Shown: positions 1-7,480, counted from the first letter of the stretch. The stretch: DNA of 34,587 nt from RUG14871 sp045539425 (GCA_045539425.1 JAZQFH010000006.1:1-34587); one strand, 5' to 3'. A program made the numbers and translations. The notes: generated from the sequence alone by a model not told the origin.

Positions 1-97
1 AATGGTCACACCTGTTCCCATCCCGAACACAGAAGTTAAGCATTTCATCGGCAAATATAGCTATGCCTGCCATAGTGAAACGCGCAAGTCGCCAGGT
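1..97 (+). rRNA. rrf: 5S ribosomal RNA, 3' part (5' end outside window)
   Basis: The sequence carries the conserved 5S core, including the CCCATCCCGAACACAGAAGTTAAG block at about 17-40 with one or two substitutions, and ends near GCCAGGT. The first roughly 15-20 bases of the gene lie before the window. It is followed directly by an intrinsic terminator, so this is the end of an rRNA operon whose 16S and 23S genes should lie to the left. Confidence 0.93.
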
Positions 98-102
98 AAA
101 CT

Positions 103-131
103 AGGAACTCACCTTCGAGTTCCTTTTTTTT
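103..131 (+). terminator. rRNA operon terminator
   Basis: AGGAACTC (103-110) pairs perfectly with GAGTTCCT (117-124) around a 6-base loop and is followed by a run of T. It lies directly behind the 5S rRNA. Confidence 0.92.
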
Positions 132-159
132 ACTTTTTTCGCTTCAGTTGTGGTACTAT
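131..159 (+). promoter_or_regulatory. possible promoter of the HAD-tsaD operon
   Basis: A TACTAT -10 box (154-159) lies 7 bases before the ATG at 167, with only a poor -35 candidate (131-136). No Shine-Dalgarno sequence lies between it and the ATG. If the box is used, the mRNA would start at or next to the start codon. The weak -35 keeps confidence low. Confidence 0.35.
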
Positions 160-166
160 TTACTAG

Positions 167-847
167 ATGAAAACGTATAGGGTACTCCTGCTGGATGCAG
201 ACAACACGATTCTCGATTTTGACCGCAATGAAGAAGCTTCCCTCAGAAGGACGTTTGAAGAACATGCTCTTCCGACGGATGAGGAATTTCTGAATCAGTA
301 CCGGAGATATAACGAGAGTCTCTGGCGCAGGCTGGAGCACGGGGAGTTCGATATGGCCACACTCGAGAAGATCCGCTTTGAAGGTTTTCTGAAGGAGACC
401 GGCTATCCCAGAGATCCGAAGGCAATTTCGGACGATCTGCTTTATGCGCTTGGTCAGTACGGTTATCTGATGGAAGGTGCCGCGGAGTTCTGTGAGACGC
501 TCTCAAAGAAGTATATGCTGGTTGTTGCGAGCAACGGCTATTACAACATGCAGGAAAACCGTCTGCGGCTCGGAGGGATCCTTCCTTATATATCAAGGAT
601 CTATACCTCCTTTGAAATCGGCTACAGCAAACCGGACATCCGCTTCTTCGAATACATTCTGAAAGACCTGGATGTGAGACGGGAAGAGGTGCTTATGGTC
701 GGGGATTCCCTGACTTCCGATATTCTCGGCGCCACTTCTGCAGGAATCGATACGGCATATGTCAAAAAGAACCCGGTATGGAATCCGGATCTGGTCATAC
801 CGGACTATGTTTATACGTCATTAAAGGATTTGATGGTTGATTTATGA
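167..847 (+). CDS. HAD-superfamily hydrolase, YjjG/YfnB-like nucleotidase
   Basis: A 226-residue haloacid dehalogenase-like phosphatase. Motif I is LLLDADNT with the nucleophile D10 and acid/base D12. Motif II is the VVASNG segment, the motif III lysine is in YSKPD, and motif IV is GDSLTSD. The helical cap between motifs I and II and the overall length fit the YjjG/YfnB family, which dephosphorylates pyrimidine nucleotides and non-canonical analogues; the exact substrate cannot be read from sequence. It is the first gene after the rRNA operon, and its stop codon overlaps the tsaE start (ATGA). No Shine-Dalgarno is visible before the ATG, so the transcript may be leaderless. Confidence 0.88.
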   Translation: MKTYRVLLLDADNTILDFDRNEEASLRRTFEEHALPTDEEFLNQYRRYNESLWRRLEHGEFDMATLEKIRFEGFLKETGYPRDPKAISDDLLYALGQYGYLMEGAAEFCETLSKKYMLVVASNGYYNMQENRLRLGGILPYISRIYTSFEIGYSKPDIRFFEYILKDLDVRREEVLMVGDSLTSDILGATSAGIDTAYVKKNPVWNPDLVIPDYVYTSLKDLMVDL

Positions 848-1296
848 TGAAAGAATATATCTGTAACAGCGCTAAGGAAACAAAGGAGCTTGCCGCAAGA
901 GTGGCGGAGAAACTGAATGCGGGTTCTCTGATCATTCTGACAGGCGATTTAGGCGCGGGAAAAACGACCTTTACCCAGGGACTGGCGAAAGGACTCGGCA
1001 TTACGTCCAAAGTCATCTCGCCGACCTTTACGATCATGAAGGTCTATAAGAAGGGAAGACTGCCTCTGTATCATATCGATGCCTACCGTCTGGAAGGAAT
1101 CGATCAGGATCTCGGCTTTGAAGAGTTTCTGGAAGATGACGGTGTCTGCGTGATCGAGTGGCCGATGTTCATGGAGGACATTCTGCCGGAAAAATATCTG
1201 CAGATCGATATCAAATATCTGGATGAGGATGCGCGCAGCCTGCATTTTCTGCCGAAAGGCGAGAATTATGAGAAGTTAGTGGAGGAGTTATGTTAA
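844..1296 (+). CDS. tsaE: tRNA t6A biosynthesis ATPase TsaE
   Basis: A 150-residue P-loop protein with Walker A GDLGAGKT at residues 34-41, a SPTFT segment and a VIEWP segment typical of TsaE (YjeE). The family binds the TsaB-TsaD dimer and uses ATP hydrolysis to reset the threonylcarbamoyl transfer cycle that makes t6A37 in ANN-decoding tRNAs. The start overlaps the upstream stop by four bases; a second in-frame ATG at 847 is an equally possible start. It overlaps tsaB by seven bases, which suggests translational coupling. Confidence 0.96.
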   Translation: MMKEYICNSAKETKELAARVAEKLNAGSLIILTGDLGAGKTTFTQGLAKGLGITSKVISPTFTIMKVYKKGRLPLYHIDAYRLEGIDQDLGFEEFLEDDGVCVIEWPMFMEDILPEKYLQIDIKYLDEDARSLHFLPKGENYEKLVEELC

Positions 1297-1883
1297 CGTT
1301 ATGTATGGATACCTCCCATAAATATATGGGAATTGCACTTCTGGACGGTGAGAAGATCATCGATCAGAAGAGCATGGACTGCTTCAAACAGCAGAGTGAA
1401 CTGCTGCTTGTGGAAGTGGATGCCATGATGAAGAAAAACGGATACGCGCCAAAGGACATCAAGGCTATCTGCATCTCCCGGGGACCGGGATCCTATACCG
1501 GTGTGAGAATTGCGATGACCGTTGCCAAAGTGCTGGGAGCACTGGAGCCGATCGAGGTTTATACCGTCTCCACGCTGCGCTTATACAGTGCCGGCAAAAA
1601 GGGCATTACGTTACTGGATGCCCGCAGTAACCGGGCGTATTGCGGGAATTATCTGAGCGAGGATGCCAAAGAGAGCATTGAGACGCTGGATGAGCTGAAG
1701 AAGATGGATCTCGATGGCGTGACACTTTTTGCGGACGGGCATCTTCTGGGAAAAGAGGATCTCTTCTATCCGATCGGAGAGTGCTTTATGAATACGCGTC
1801 CGTATTATGAGCATGTGGAGAATATCCATTCCCTGATTCCGGAGTATTTCAAGGGAATCGAAGGATATCAGAAACAGCAATGA
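1290..1883 (+). CDS. tsaB: tRNA t6A biosynthesis protein TsaB
   Basis: A 197-residue ASKHA-fold protein. The N-terminal MDTS phosphate-loop-like strand and the SRGPGSYTGVRIA segment are diagnostic of TsaB (YeaZ), the non-catalytic partner of TsaD. It is a little shorter than the roughly 230-residue Gram-negative form, as is common in Bacillota. It overlaps tsaE at its start and shares an ATGA with rimI at its end. The enzyme pair acts in the cytoplasm on tRNA. Confidence 0.95.
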   Translation: MLTLCMDTSHKYMGIALLDGEKIIDQKSMDCFKQQSELLLVEVDAMMKKNGYAPKDIKAICISRGPGSYTGVRIAMTVAKVLGALEPIEVYTVSTLRLYSAGKKGITLLDARSNRAYCGNYLSEDAKESIETLDELKKMDLDGVTLFADGHLLGKEDLFYPIGECFMNTRPYYEHVENIHSLIPEYFKGIEGYQKQQ

Positions 1884-2326
1884 TCCGCCGCATGAGAACG
1901 GAAGACATCGATGAAATCGTGGAAATTGAAAAAGCCTGTTTCAACGATGCCTGGAGCAAGGAAGCGATTCTGAGCGATTTTCAGAACAACGATCTGAGCA
2001 ACTACCTTGTGTATGAGGAAGACGGGAAAGTTGCGGGATATATCTTCTTCTGGATCACCTTTGATTCGGCAACGATCGTCAATCTCGCCGTGAAGGAAGA
2101 TTACCGCAAGCGGAAGATCGCTTCGAATCTGTTAGAGGAATGTATCCGCATGTGTGAAGAGGAAGGCGCGGAATACCTGACACTGGAAGTGCGCATTTCC
2201 AACACTGCGGCAATCCGTCTTTACGAGAAGTACGGTTTTATGACCGTAAATGTGAAAAAAGGATATTATACGGATAATTATGAGGACGCAAACTACATGA
2301 TTAAGCCGTTGGGTGTGAGTATATGA
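1880..2326 (+). CDS. rimI: GNAT N-acetyltransferase RimI
   Basis: A 148-residue GNAT protein placed between tsaB and tsaD, the usual position of rimI. The family acetylates the N-terminal alanine of ribosomal protein S18 in E. coli; the substrate in Bacillota is less certain. The C-terminal SNTAAIRLYEKYGF segment is typical. The acetyl-CoA loop reads YRKRKIA where the family normally has R/Q-x-x-G-x-G/A, so the first glycine is replaced by lysine. The fold and the rest of the motif are kept. It overlaps both neighbours by ATGA junctions. Confidence 0.92.
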   Translation: MIRRMRTEDIDEIVEIEKACFNDAWSKEAILSDFQNNDLSNYLVYEEDGKVAGYIFFWITFDSATIVNLAVKEDYRKRKIASNLLEECIRMCEEEGAEYLTLEVRISNTAAIRLYEKYGFMTVNVKKGYYTDNYEDANYMIKPLGVSI

Positions 2327-3336
2327 AAGATTTTTATGTTTTGGCAATTGAATCCAGCTGTGATGAAACGGCATGCGCGATTGTGAAGAACGGAAAGGAA
2401 GTCGTCTCTTCCGTTGTTTCTTCCCAGATTGACGTCCACTCCCGCTTCGGGGGAGTCGTGCCGGAAATTGCCAGCCGGATGCATATCGAAAATATTTCCC
2501 CGGTTCTTCTGAACTGTCTGAAAGACGCGAACATGCGCGTAGAGGATGTTGATGCGATCGCGGTCACATACGGACCGGGGCTTGTCGGCTGTCTGCATGT
2601 CGGTGTTCAGGCTGCCAAGAGCTTAGCCTGGTATTACAACAAGCCGCTGATTCCGGTGCACCATCTGGCGGGGCATATCTATGCCAATGCGCTGGTGGAT
2701 GAGCTGGAATATCCGCTATTGGCCTTGGTTGTCTCGGGTGGAAACAGCGAGCTGGTTCTCTTAAGAGAGGAATTCCAGTTTGAAATCCTTGGCTCCACGC
2801 AGGATGATGCGGTCGGTGAAGCGTATGACAAGGTGGCGCGCGTTGTCGGCATGCCGTATCCGGGAGGCGTGGCCATCGATAAGATGAGCAAGCTCGGCAA
2901 GGAACACTACAAACTGCCGAAAGTCCATACGGAAGAGGAACTGGATTTCTCCTTCAGCGGACTGAAAAGCTCGGTTCTGCAGCTGCAGGCCAGAGAGCTG
3001 AAAGCGGGAAGAGAACTGAACAAGGAAGATCTGGCATATGCCTTCCAGCATACGGTGGTCGATCAGCTGATGGACCGCGTAAAGAAAGCGTATGAACTCT
3101 ATCATCCGAAACACGTGGTGCTTGCCGGCGGTGTGGCGGCGAACTCCTTGCTGCGTCAGAGAATGACGGAAGAGTTCGGCAACCGTGAAGACGTCAAGGT
3201 GACGCTTCCGCCGATGAGCTGCTGCACGGACAATGCGGCCATGATCGGTGTCATCGGTACCATTGCTTATAACCACGGGGTACGGGGTGAACTCAATCTG
3301 TCCTGTGATCCGTCACTGGATCTGGAAGATTGTTAA
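2323..3336 (+). CDS. tsaD: tRNA N6-threonylcarbamoyladenosine transferase TsaD
   Basis: A 337-residue catalytic subunit of t6A synthesis. It transfers the threonylcarbamoyl group from the TsaC/Sua5 product to A37 of tRNA. The IESSCDET start, the metal-binding H114-x3-H118 in HHLAGH, the DDAVGEAYDK segment and the C-terminal GGVAANS and CTDNAAMIG motifs are all present. It is full length. The sua5/tsaC gene is not in this window. It ends the operon and is followed by a hairpin that overlaps the rex promoter. Confidence 0.97.
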   Translation: MKDFYVLAIESSCDETACAIVKNGKEVVSSVVSSQIDVHSRFGGVVPEIASRMHIENISPVLLNCLKDANMRVEDVDAIAVTYGPGLVGCLHVGVQAAKSLAWYYNKPLIPVHHLAGHIYANALVDELEYPLLALVVSGGNSELVLLREEFQFEILGSTQDDAVGEAYDKVARVVGMPYPGGVAIDKMSKLGKEHYKLPKVHTEEELDFSFSGLKSSVLQLQARELKAGRELNKEDLAYAFQHTVVDQLMDRVKKAYELYHPKHVVLAGGVAANSLLRQRMTEEFGNREDVKVTLPPMSCCTDNAAMIGVIGTIAYNHGVRGELNLSCDPSLDLEDC

Positions 3337-3349
3337 AAAAGAAGGTAAC

Positions 3350-3378
3350 TTCACAAAGTATAACGATTCTGTTATACT
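3350..3378 (+). promoter_or_regulatory. rex promoter
   Basis: TTCACA (3350-3355), a 17-base spacer and TATACT (3373-3378). The rex ATG begins 7 bases after the -10 box, where transcription should start, and no Shine-Dalgarno is present. The 10-bp inverted repeat at 3355-3380 covers the spacer and -10 box, so a bound protein would block this promoter. Confidence 0.72.
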
Positions 3379-3384
3379 TTTTTT
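3355..3384 (+). terminator. tsaD terminator hairpin and perfect inverted repeat over the rex -10
   Basis: AAAGTATAAC (3355-3364) and GTTATACTTT (3371-3380) form a perfect 10-bp inverted repeat around GATTCT, followed by more T. As RNA it is an A/U-rich intrinsic terminator for the tsaD operon. As DNA it is a palindrome covering the rex spacer and -10. It does not match the usual Rex operator (TTGTGA-n6-TCACAA type) in half-site orientation, so binding by Rex is only a possibility. Confidence 0.6.
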
Positions 3385-4011
3385 ATGATAGATGCGAATC
3401 AGGTCCCCAAAGCCACTCTGCAGCGCTATCCGATTTATCTGAAAGTGCTGCGCAATCTCAAAAAAGAAGGCTTTTTGCGTGTTCAAAGCAAGGAACTCAG
3501 TGAATTCACCGACATTGAAGCGACGACGATCCGCCGTGACTTTTCCTTTATCGGAAATCTCGGCAAGCAGGGGTACGGCTACGATGTGGAAAAACTGATC
3601 GAGCAGTTCGAACAGGTGCTCGGGGTTCATTTTGACGAGAAGATCATTCTGGTCGGCACGGGAAATCTGGGCAGGGCTCTGCTGAACTACAACCGGTGGG
3701 ACCACGTGGTCGGAAAGATCGTCTGTGGCTTCGATATAGATCCGGAGATCATCGATGAGGAAGGTGAATTCCCCATCTATCCGCTGGACCGTTTGGAGGA
3801 GAAGATCCCGGAAGGCTGCCGTCTGGCCATTCTTACGGCTTCCCGCAATCAGCAGGAGACGGTGGACAAACTGATCGAATGTGGTATAATTGGGATAATC
3901 GATTTCACTCACGGACACTTCAAAGTCCCGAAGTCGGTAACCGTAAGGACCATCGATGTGGTCAGTGCCATACAGGAGCTGGTCTTTGCGATCAATTTCA
4001 AACAGAAATAG
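3385..4011 (+). CDS. rex: redox-sensing transcriptional repressor Rex
   Basis: A 208-residue repressor that reads the cytoplasmic NADH/NAD+ ratio and releases fermentation and respiration promoters when NADH is high. The N-terminal winged helix spans about residues 10-75, with VQSKELSEFTDIEATTIRRD as the recognition region. The Rossmann domain starts at about 85 with GTGNLG (91-96), followed by the FDIDPE strand that contacts the cofactor. Length and motifs are complete. It has its own promoter and an apparently leaderless ATG. It lies just upstream of the asnS leader and contains a promoter-like sequence near its 3' end. Confidence 0.95.
   Translation: MIDANQVPKATLQRYPIYLKVLRNLKKEGFLRVQSKELSEFTDIEATTIRRDFSFIGNLGKQGYGYDVEKLIEQFEQVLGVHFDEKIILVGTGNLGRALLNYNRWDHVVGKIVCGFDIDPEIIDEEGEFPIYPLDRLEEKIPEGCRLAILTASRNQQETVDKLIECGIIGIIDFTHGHFKVPKSVTVRTIDVVSAIQELVFAINFKQK
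3863..3890 (+). promoter_or_regulatory. promoter-like sequence inside rex, possibly for asnS
   Basis: TGGACA (3863-3868), 16 bases, then TATAAT (3885-3890) with an extended -10 TGG just before it. It lies within the rex coding sequence about 120 bases before the stop. It would give asnS a transcript beginning near 3897, ahead of the T-box whose Stem I starts near 4017. Coding-sequence coincidence is possible. Confidence 0.4.
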
Positions 4012-4016
4012 GAAAT

Positions 4017-4231
4017 AACTGAGAATAAAGAACCCGCCGCAGACGAAGCACAGAGATCCGGGGCAGCTGAAAACCGGAGGAGAAAGCGGAGAGGGGAACA
4101 CTTTAGGAGTTGGGCAGGAGAATCAAGTAGACTGTCCCGCAGCACGGCGTTAATGTGAAAGAGGTGCACCGCTTTGGCGGTGAATTAGGATGGTACCGCG
4201 TATTTAACGTTCCTAGGGGAACGTTTTTTAT
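4017..4231 (+). ncRNA. T-box leader of asnS (Asn specifier AAC)
   Basis: The T-box core AGGATGGTACCGCG lies at 4187-4200. The terminator is AACGTTCC (4206-4213) with GGAACGTT (4218-4225) and a T run. Stem I can be closed by AACT (4017-4020) with AGTT (4108-4111) and TAAAG (4026-4030) with CTTTA (4101-4105). The AAC at 4097-4099, followed by A, sits at the specifier position next to that helix and matches the downstream asparaginyl-tRNA synthetase. T-box RNAs read through when the cognate tRNA is uncharged. Confidence 0.92.
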
Positions 4232-4251
4232 TTTATTGGAGGAATTAACTT

Positions 4252-5628
4252 ATGTACATGACAATTCGTGAACTGTACGAAATGGTACAGGACGGCTCCA
4301 GCGTAGAGCTTGATCAGGTGGATTTTGTCGAACTGCAGGGCTGGGTGAGAACCAACCGCTACAACGGAAACGTCGGCTTTATCGAACTGAATGACGGAAC
4401 TTATTTCCGCAACTGCCAGCTGGTCTATTCCAAGGATCTGAAGAATGTCAGTGAAGTGGAACACTATCTGGTCGGAACGGCGCTGAGCGTCATCGGCAAA
4501 TTCGTGCTGACACCGGAAATGAAACAGCCGTTTGAGATCCAGGTAAAGGAAATCATCCTGGAAGGTGCGTGCGATAATACATATCCGCTGCAGAAGAAAC
4601 GTCATTCCTTTGAATATCTGCGCGAGATTGCCCATCTGCGTCCGAAAGCCAATACATTCTATGCGGTGTTCCGTGTCAGAAGCGTTCTGTCCATGGCCAT
4701 CCATGAATTCTTCCAGAATCAGGGATTCGTCTATGTCCATACTCCGCTGATCACCTCCAATGATGCCGAAGGTGCGGGCGAAACCTTCACGGTAACCACC
4801 CGCAGCGATGCGAAATATGAGGATGACTTCTTCGGAAAACATGCGTCTCTGACGGTCAGCGGTCAGCTGCACGCCGAAGCGTTTGCGCTGGCATTCCGCG
4901 ACATCTACACATTCGGTCCGACGTTCCGTGCGGAGAACTCCAACACGGCACGGCATGCCTCCGAGTTCTGGATGATCGAACCGGAGATCGCTTTTGCGGA
5001 TCTGGAAGACGATATGTGCTTAATCGAAGACATGGTCAAGTACTGCATCGAGTACGTGATGGAGAACTGTCCGGAAGAGATGAACTTCTTCAACACCATG
5101 ATCGACAAGACGCTGATTGAGAGATTAAACCATGTCCGTAACTCCGAATTCGCCCGCATCACTTATACGGAAGCCATCGACCTGTTAAAGAAAGCAGACG
5201 TGGAATTCCAGTATCCGGTGGAATGGGGAATCGATCTGCAGAGCGAACATGAACGCTATCTGGCCGAAAAGATTGTTCAGGGACCGATGTTCTTAACGGA
5301 TTATCCGAAAGACATCAAGGCGTTCTACATGCGCAACAACGATGACGGAAAGACGGTTGCGGCATGCGACCTGTTGGTTCCGGGTGTCGGAGAGCTGGTC
5401 GGCGGATCACAGAGAGAAGAGCGGCTCGACGTTCTGGAAAAGAGAATGGAAGAGCTCGGCATGAACAAGGAAACGCTCGACTGGTATCTCGATCTTCGCC
5501 GCTATGGCGGAGTCAAACACGCCGGTTTCGGACTCGGTTTCGAACGTATGTTAATGTACATCACGGGCATCAACAACATCCGTGACGTCATCCCGTTCCC
5601 GCGTACACCGAAAAACTGCTTATTCTAG
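4252..5628 (+). CDS. asnS: asparaginyl-tRNA synthetase
   Basis: A 458-residue class IIb synthetase that charges tRNA-Asn in the cytoplasm. The N-terminal OB fold (about 20-115) contains VELQGWVRTNR. Motif 2 is FRAENSNTARHASEFWMIEPE and motif 3 is GFGLGFERMLMYITG, and the C-terminal NIRDVIPFPRTP is typical of the class. The ATG at 4252 is chosen because GGAGG (4238-4242) lies nine bases before it; a second ATG at 4258 is less well placed. Expression is set by the T-box upstream and ends at two tandem terminators. Confidence 0.96.
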   Translation: MYMTIRELYEMVQDGSSVELDQVDFVELQGWVRTNRYNGNVGFIELNDGTYFRNCQLVYSKDLKNVSEVEHYLVGTALSVIGKFVLTPEMKQPFEIQVKEIILEGACDNTYPLQKKRHSFEYLREIAHLRPKANTFYAVFRVRSVLSMAIHEFFQNQGFVYVHTPLITSNDAEGAGETFTVTTRSDAKYEDDFFGKHASLTVSGQLHAEAFALAFRDIYTFGPTFRAENSNTARHASEFWMIEPEIAFADLEDDMCLIEDMVKYCIEYVMENCPEEMNFFNTMIDKTLIERLNHVRNSEFARITYTEAIDLLKKADVEFQYPVEWGIDLQSEHERYLAEKIVQGPMFLTDYPKDIKAFYMRNNDDGKTVAACDLLVPGVGELVGGSQREERLDVLEKRMEELGMNKETLDWYLDLRRYGGVKHAGFGLGFERMLMYITGINNIRDVIPFPRTPKNCLF

Positions 5629-5638
5629 GAAAAACATC

Positions 5639-5665
5639 AGCCGCGGAAGGATCCGCGGCTTTTTT
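5639..5665 (+). terminator. asnS terminator 1
   Basis: AGCCGCGG (5639-5646) pairs with CCGCGGCT (5653-5660) and is followed by a T run. Confidence 0.92.
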
Positions 5666-5670
5666 GTTGA

Positions 5671-5700
5671 ATGGAGGCATAAATGTGCCTCCGTTTTTTT
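5671..5700 (+). terminator. asnS terminator 2 (tandem)
   Basis: GGAGGCA (5673-5679) pairs with TGCCTCC (5686-5692), followed by G and seven T. It backs up the first terminator and insulates the mraZ promoter from asnS. Confidence 0.88.
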
Positions 5701-5739
5701 GTGTCTTCAATTATTTTTTGAAAAAATCCAAAAAATTTA

Positions 5740-5767
5740 TGTACAGCGGTCAAAGAAATGCTATAAT
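5740..5767 (+). promoter_or_regulatory. promoter of the mraZ-murD operon
   Basis: TGTACA (5740-5745), 16 bases, TATAAT (5762-5767). It is the only good promoter between the asnS terminators and mraZ. The start site should fall near 5774, inside the MraZ repeat array. Confidence 0.75.
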
Positions 5768-5768
5768 A

Positions 5769-5802
5769 GTGTCACAAGGTGAAACTTTGTGGCGATTTGT
5801 GG
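5769..5802 (+). promoter_or_regulatory. MraZ box: four GTG-centred direct repeats at 10-bp spacing
   Basis: GTG triplets start at 5769, 5779, 5789 and 5799, exactly one per 10 bases: tAGTGt, aGGTGa, tTGTGg, tTGTGg. The last two share TTTGTGG. MraZ is known to bind short direct repeats with about one helical turn spacing in its own promoter (TGGG repeats in E. coli, AAAGTG repeats in mycoplasmas). Their position over the start site fits repression of the cluster by MraZ. Confidence 0.75.
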
Positions 5803-5814
5803 GGGTAAAACCTG

Positions 5815-6246
5815 ATGTTCATGGGTCAATATACGCACAACCTGGATGCAAAGGGGAGGGTAATTGTACCTAACGCTTTTCGTGCGGAACTCGGGGACAA
5901 AGTTGTCGTCGCAAAGTGGCTGGACGGCTGTCTGGCAATCTATACCAAGGAACAGTGGAATCGCATGTATGAACAGCTTTCCCAGCTTCCCAGCACCATG
6001 CGTGAAAGCCGCATCTACGTCCGTAAGATGATGGCGAATGCAATGGAATGCGATTTCGATAAACAGGGAAGGATCCTCCTAAGTCAGCCGTTGATTCAGG
6101 AAGCCAAACTGGAAAAATCCTGCGTTTTCGTCGGCGTCGGCGATCATATTGAACTGTGGAGCGAAGAACAGTGGAACAGCTTCTCACTGGAAACTGCAGA
6201 CATGTTCGAAGAAGTCGCGGAAAAACTGACGGAGTACATCCGCTAA
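5815..6246 (+). CDS. mraZ: transcriptional regulator MraZ
   Basis: A 143-residue protein with two SpoVT/AbrB-type swapped-hairpin domains, marked by LDAKGRVIVP near the N-terminus and FDKQGRILL near residue 83. MraZ forms a ring oligomer and regulates the division and cell-wall cluster from its own promoter. The MFMGQY start matches the family, and GGGGG at 5801-5805 serves as the ribosome site. The stop overlaps the rsmH start (TAATG). The repeat array directly upstream is its likely operator. Confidence 0.96.
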   Translation: MFMGQYTHNLDAKGRVIVPNAFRAELGDKVVVAKWLDGCLAIYTKEQWNRMYEQLSQLPSTMRESRIYVRKMMANAMECDFDKQGRILLSQPLIQEAKLEKSCVFVGVGDHIELWSEEQWNSFSLETADMFEEVAEKLTEYIR

Positions 6247-7172
6247 TGGAACACTACAGTGTGCTGCTACAGGAGAGTATCCAATCTCTTCACATCAGGA
6301 AAAACGGAATCTATGTAGACGGAACATTGGGACGGGGCGGACATTCCGAAGCTATTCTGAAAGAGCTCACGGACGGTCTCTTAATTGCCTTTGATAAAGA
6401 TGAAACCGCAATTAAGGAATCGGCAGAACGCCTGAAACCCTATCCGAATGTCCGGCTGATACAGTCTGATTTCCGCTATATGAAACAGAAATTATCAGAA
6501 TTGGGAATCAAAGCGGTCGATGGAATGATCTTCGACCTCGGAGTTTCATCACCTCAATTTGATAATCCGGAACGCGGCTTCTCCTACCGCTTTGATGCGA
6601 AACTCGACATGCGGATGGACCGCTCGCAGGCGCTGAGTGCCTACGAAGTGGTGAATCAGTACGACGAGAAGAGCCTCGCCCGTATCTTCAAGGAATACGG
6701 GGAAGAGCCTTACGCAAAACAGATCGCCAGAAAGATCGTTGAAGCAAGGAAAACAAAGCCCGTTGAAACCACATTGGAGTTAGTGGACGTGATCAAAAGC
6801 GCACTTCCTCCAAAAGTACTTTTCAAACACAAACACCCGGCAAAACAGGTGTTTCAGGCTCTCAGAATCGAAGTGAACGATGAGCTGGGAGCACTCAGGG
6901 ATGTACTGAATCAGGCAATCTCGTTACTGAATCATGACGGTTACCTGGCAGTCATCACCTTCCATTCCCTCGAGGACCGCCTTGTCAAGCAGACATTCCA
7001 GAAATATGTGAATGTTGACCGCATCGACCGCCGGATCCCCGTATTACCGAGTGAAATTCCGCACAGTGACTACGAACTCGTCAATCGCAAGCCGATCGAA
7101 GCAAGCAGCGAGGAGCTCAGCGAAAATAACCGGAGTCACAGTGCCAAGTTAAGAGTGATCAGGAGAAAATAA
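6246..7172 (+). CDS. rsmH: 16S rRNA m4C1402 methyltransferase RsmH (MraW)
   Basis: A 308-residue SAM-dependent methyltransferase that modifies C1402 of 16S rRNA in the decoding centre. HYSVLLQE at the start, the SAM loop DGTLGRGGHSE, FDLGVSSPQFD and the C-terminal TFHSLEDRLVK are signature segments. The ATG at 6246 is chosen because it overlaps the mraZ stop codon and gives the family N-terminus; a longer frame from 6156 would run through the mraZ coding region. ftsL follows after two bases. Confidence 0.96.
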   Translation: MEHYSVLLQESIQSLHIRKNGIYVDGTLGRGGHSEAILKELTDGLLIAFDKDETAIKESAERLKPYPNVRLIQSDFRYMKQKLSELGIKAVDGMIFDLGVSSPQFDNPERGFSYRFDAKLDMRMDRSQALSAYEVVNQYDEKSLARIFKEYGEEPYAKQIARKIVEARKTKPVETTLELVDVIKSALPPKVLFKHKHPAKQVFQALRIEVNDELGALRDVLNQAISLLNHDGYLAVITFHSLEDRLVKQTFQKYVNVDRIDRRIPVLPSEIPHSDYELVNRKPIEASSEELSENNRSHSAKLRVIRRK

Positions 7173-7174
7173 CC

Positions 7175-7474
7175 ATGGCAGTAAGAAAGAGAAGAGTAAG
7201 AAGAGTTAAATCATCATTTTTTGCATTAATGTTCTGTTTATTCAGTTTTGTCATCTATTTATTCAGTTCTTTGTTCTTACGCACTTACAATGTCTCTTTA
7301 AGCCGCTCCTTACAGACCTGCAATGCGGAGATTACCAGCTATCAGCGGGAGAATGCCGCAATTTCGCTGCAGATCCAGCAGCTGAGCACGTATGACCGTG
7401 TTCTGGCAACAGTGGAAGGAGAGGACATGGCCATTGTCGAAGAGAACATTGTGACCATCGATCCTAAAAGATAA
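7175..7474 (+). CDS. ftsL: FtsL-like cell division protein
   Basis: A 99-residue bitopic membrane protein. It has a very basic N-terminal tail (residues 1-12), one transmembrane segment (about 14-36), and an extracytoplasmic coiled-coil-like stretch (about 40-75). Sequence is poorly conserved in this family, so the call rests on size, topology and its place between rsmH and the division PBP. FtsL forms a complex with FtsB/DivIC and FtsQ/DivIB that activates septal wall synthesis. Those partners are not in this window. Confidence 0.75.
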   Translation: MAVRKRRVRRVKSSFFALMFCLFSFVIYLFSSLFLRTYNVSLSRSLQTCNAEITSYQRENAAISLQIQQLSTYDRVLATVEGEDMAIVEENIVTIDPKR

Positions 7475-7480
7475 ACTCAT

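Noticed and set aside
3350..3380. Canonical Rex operator
   Set aside because: Half-sites are in the wrong orientation and sequence for TTGTGA-n6-TCACAA or the clostridial variant; kept only as an unassigned palindrome.
6156..6245. 30-residue N-terminal extension of RsmH
   Set aside because: It overlaps mraZ coding sequence; the ATG at 6246 overlapping the mraZ stop gives the family N-terminus.
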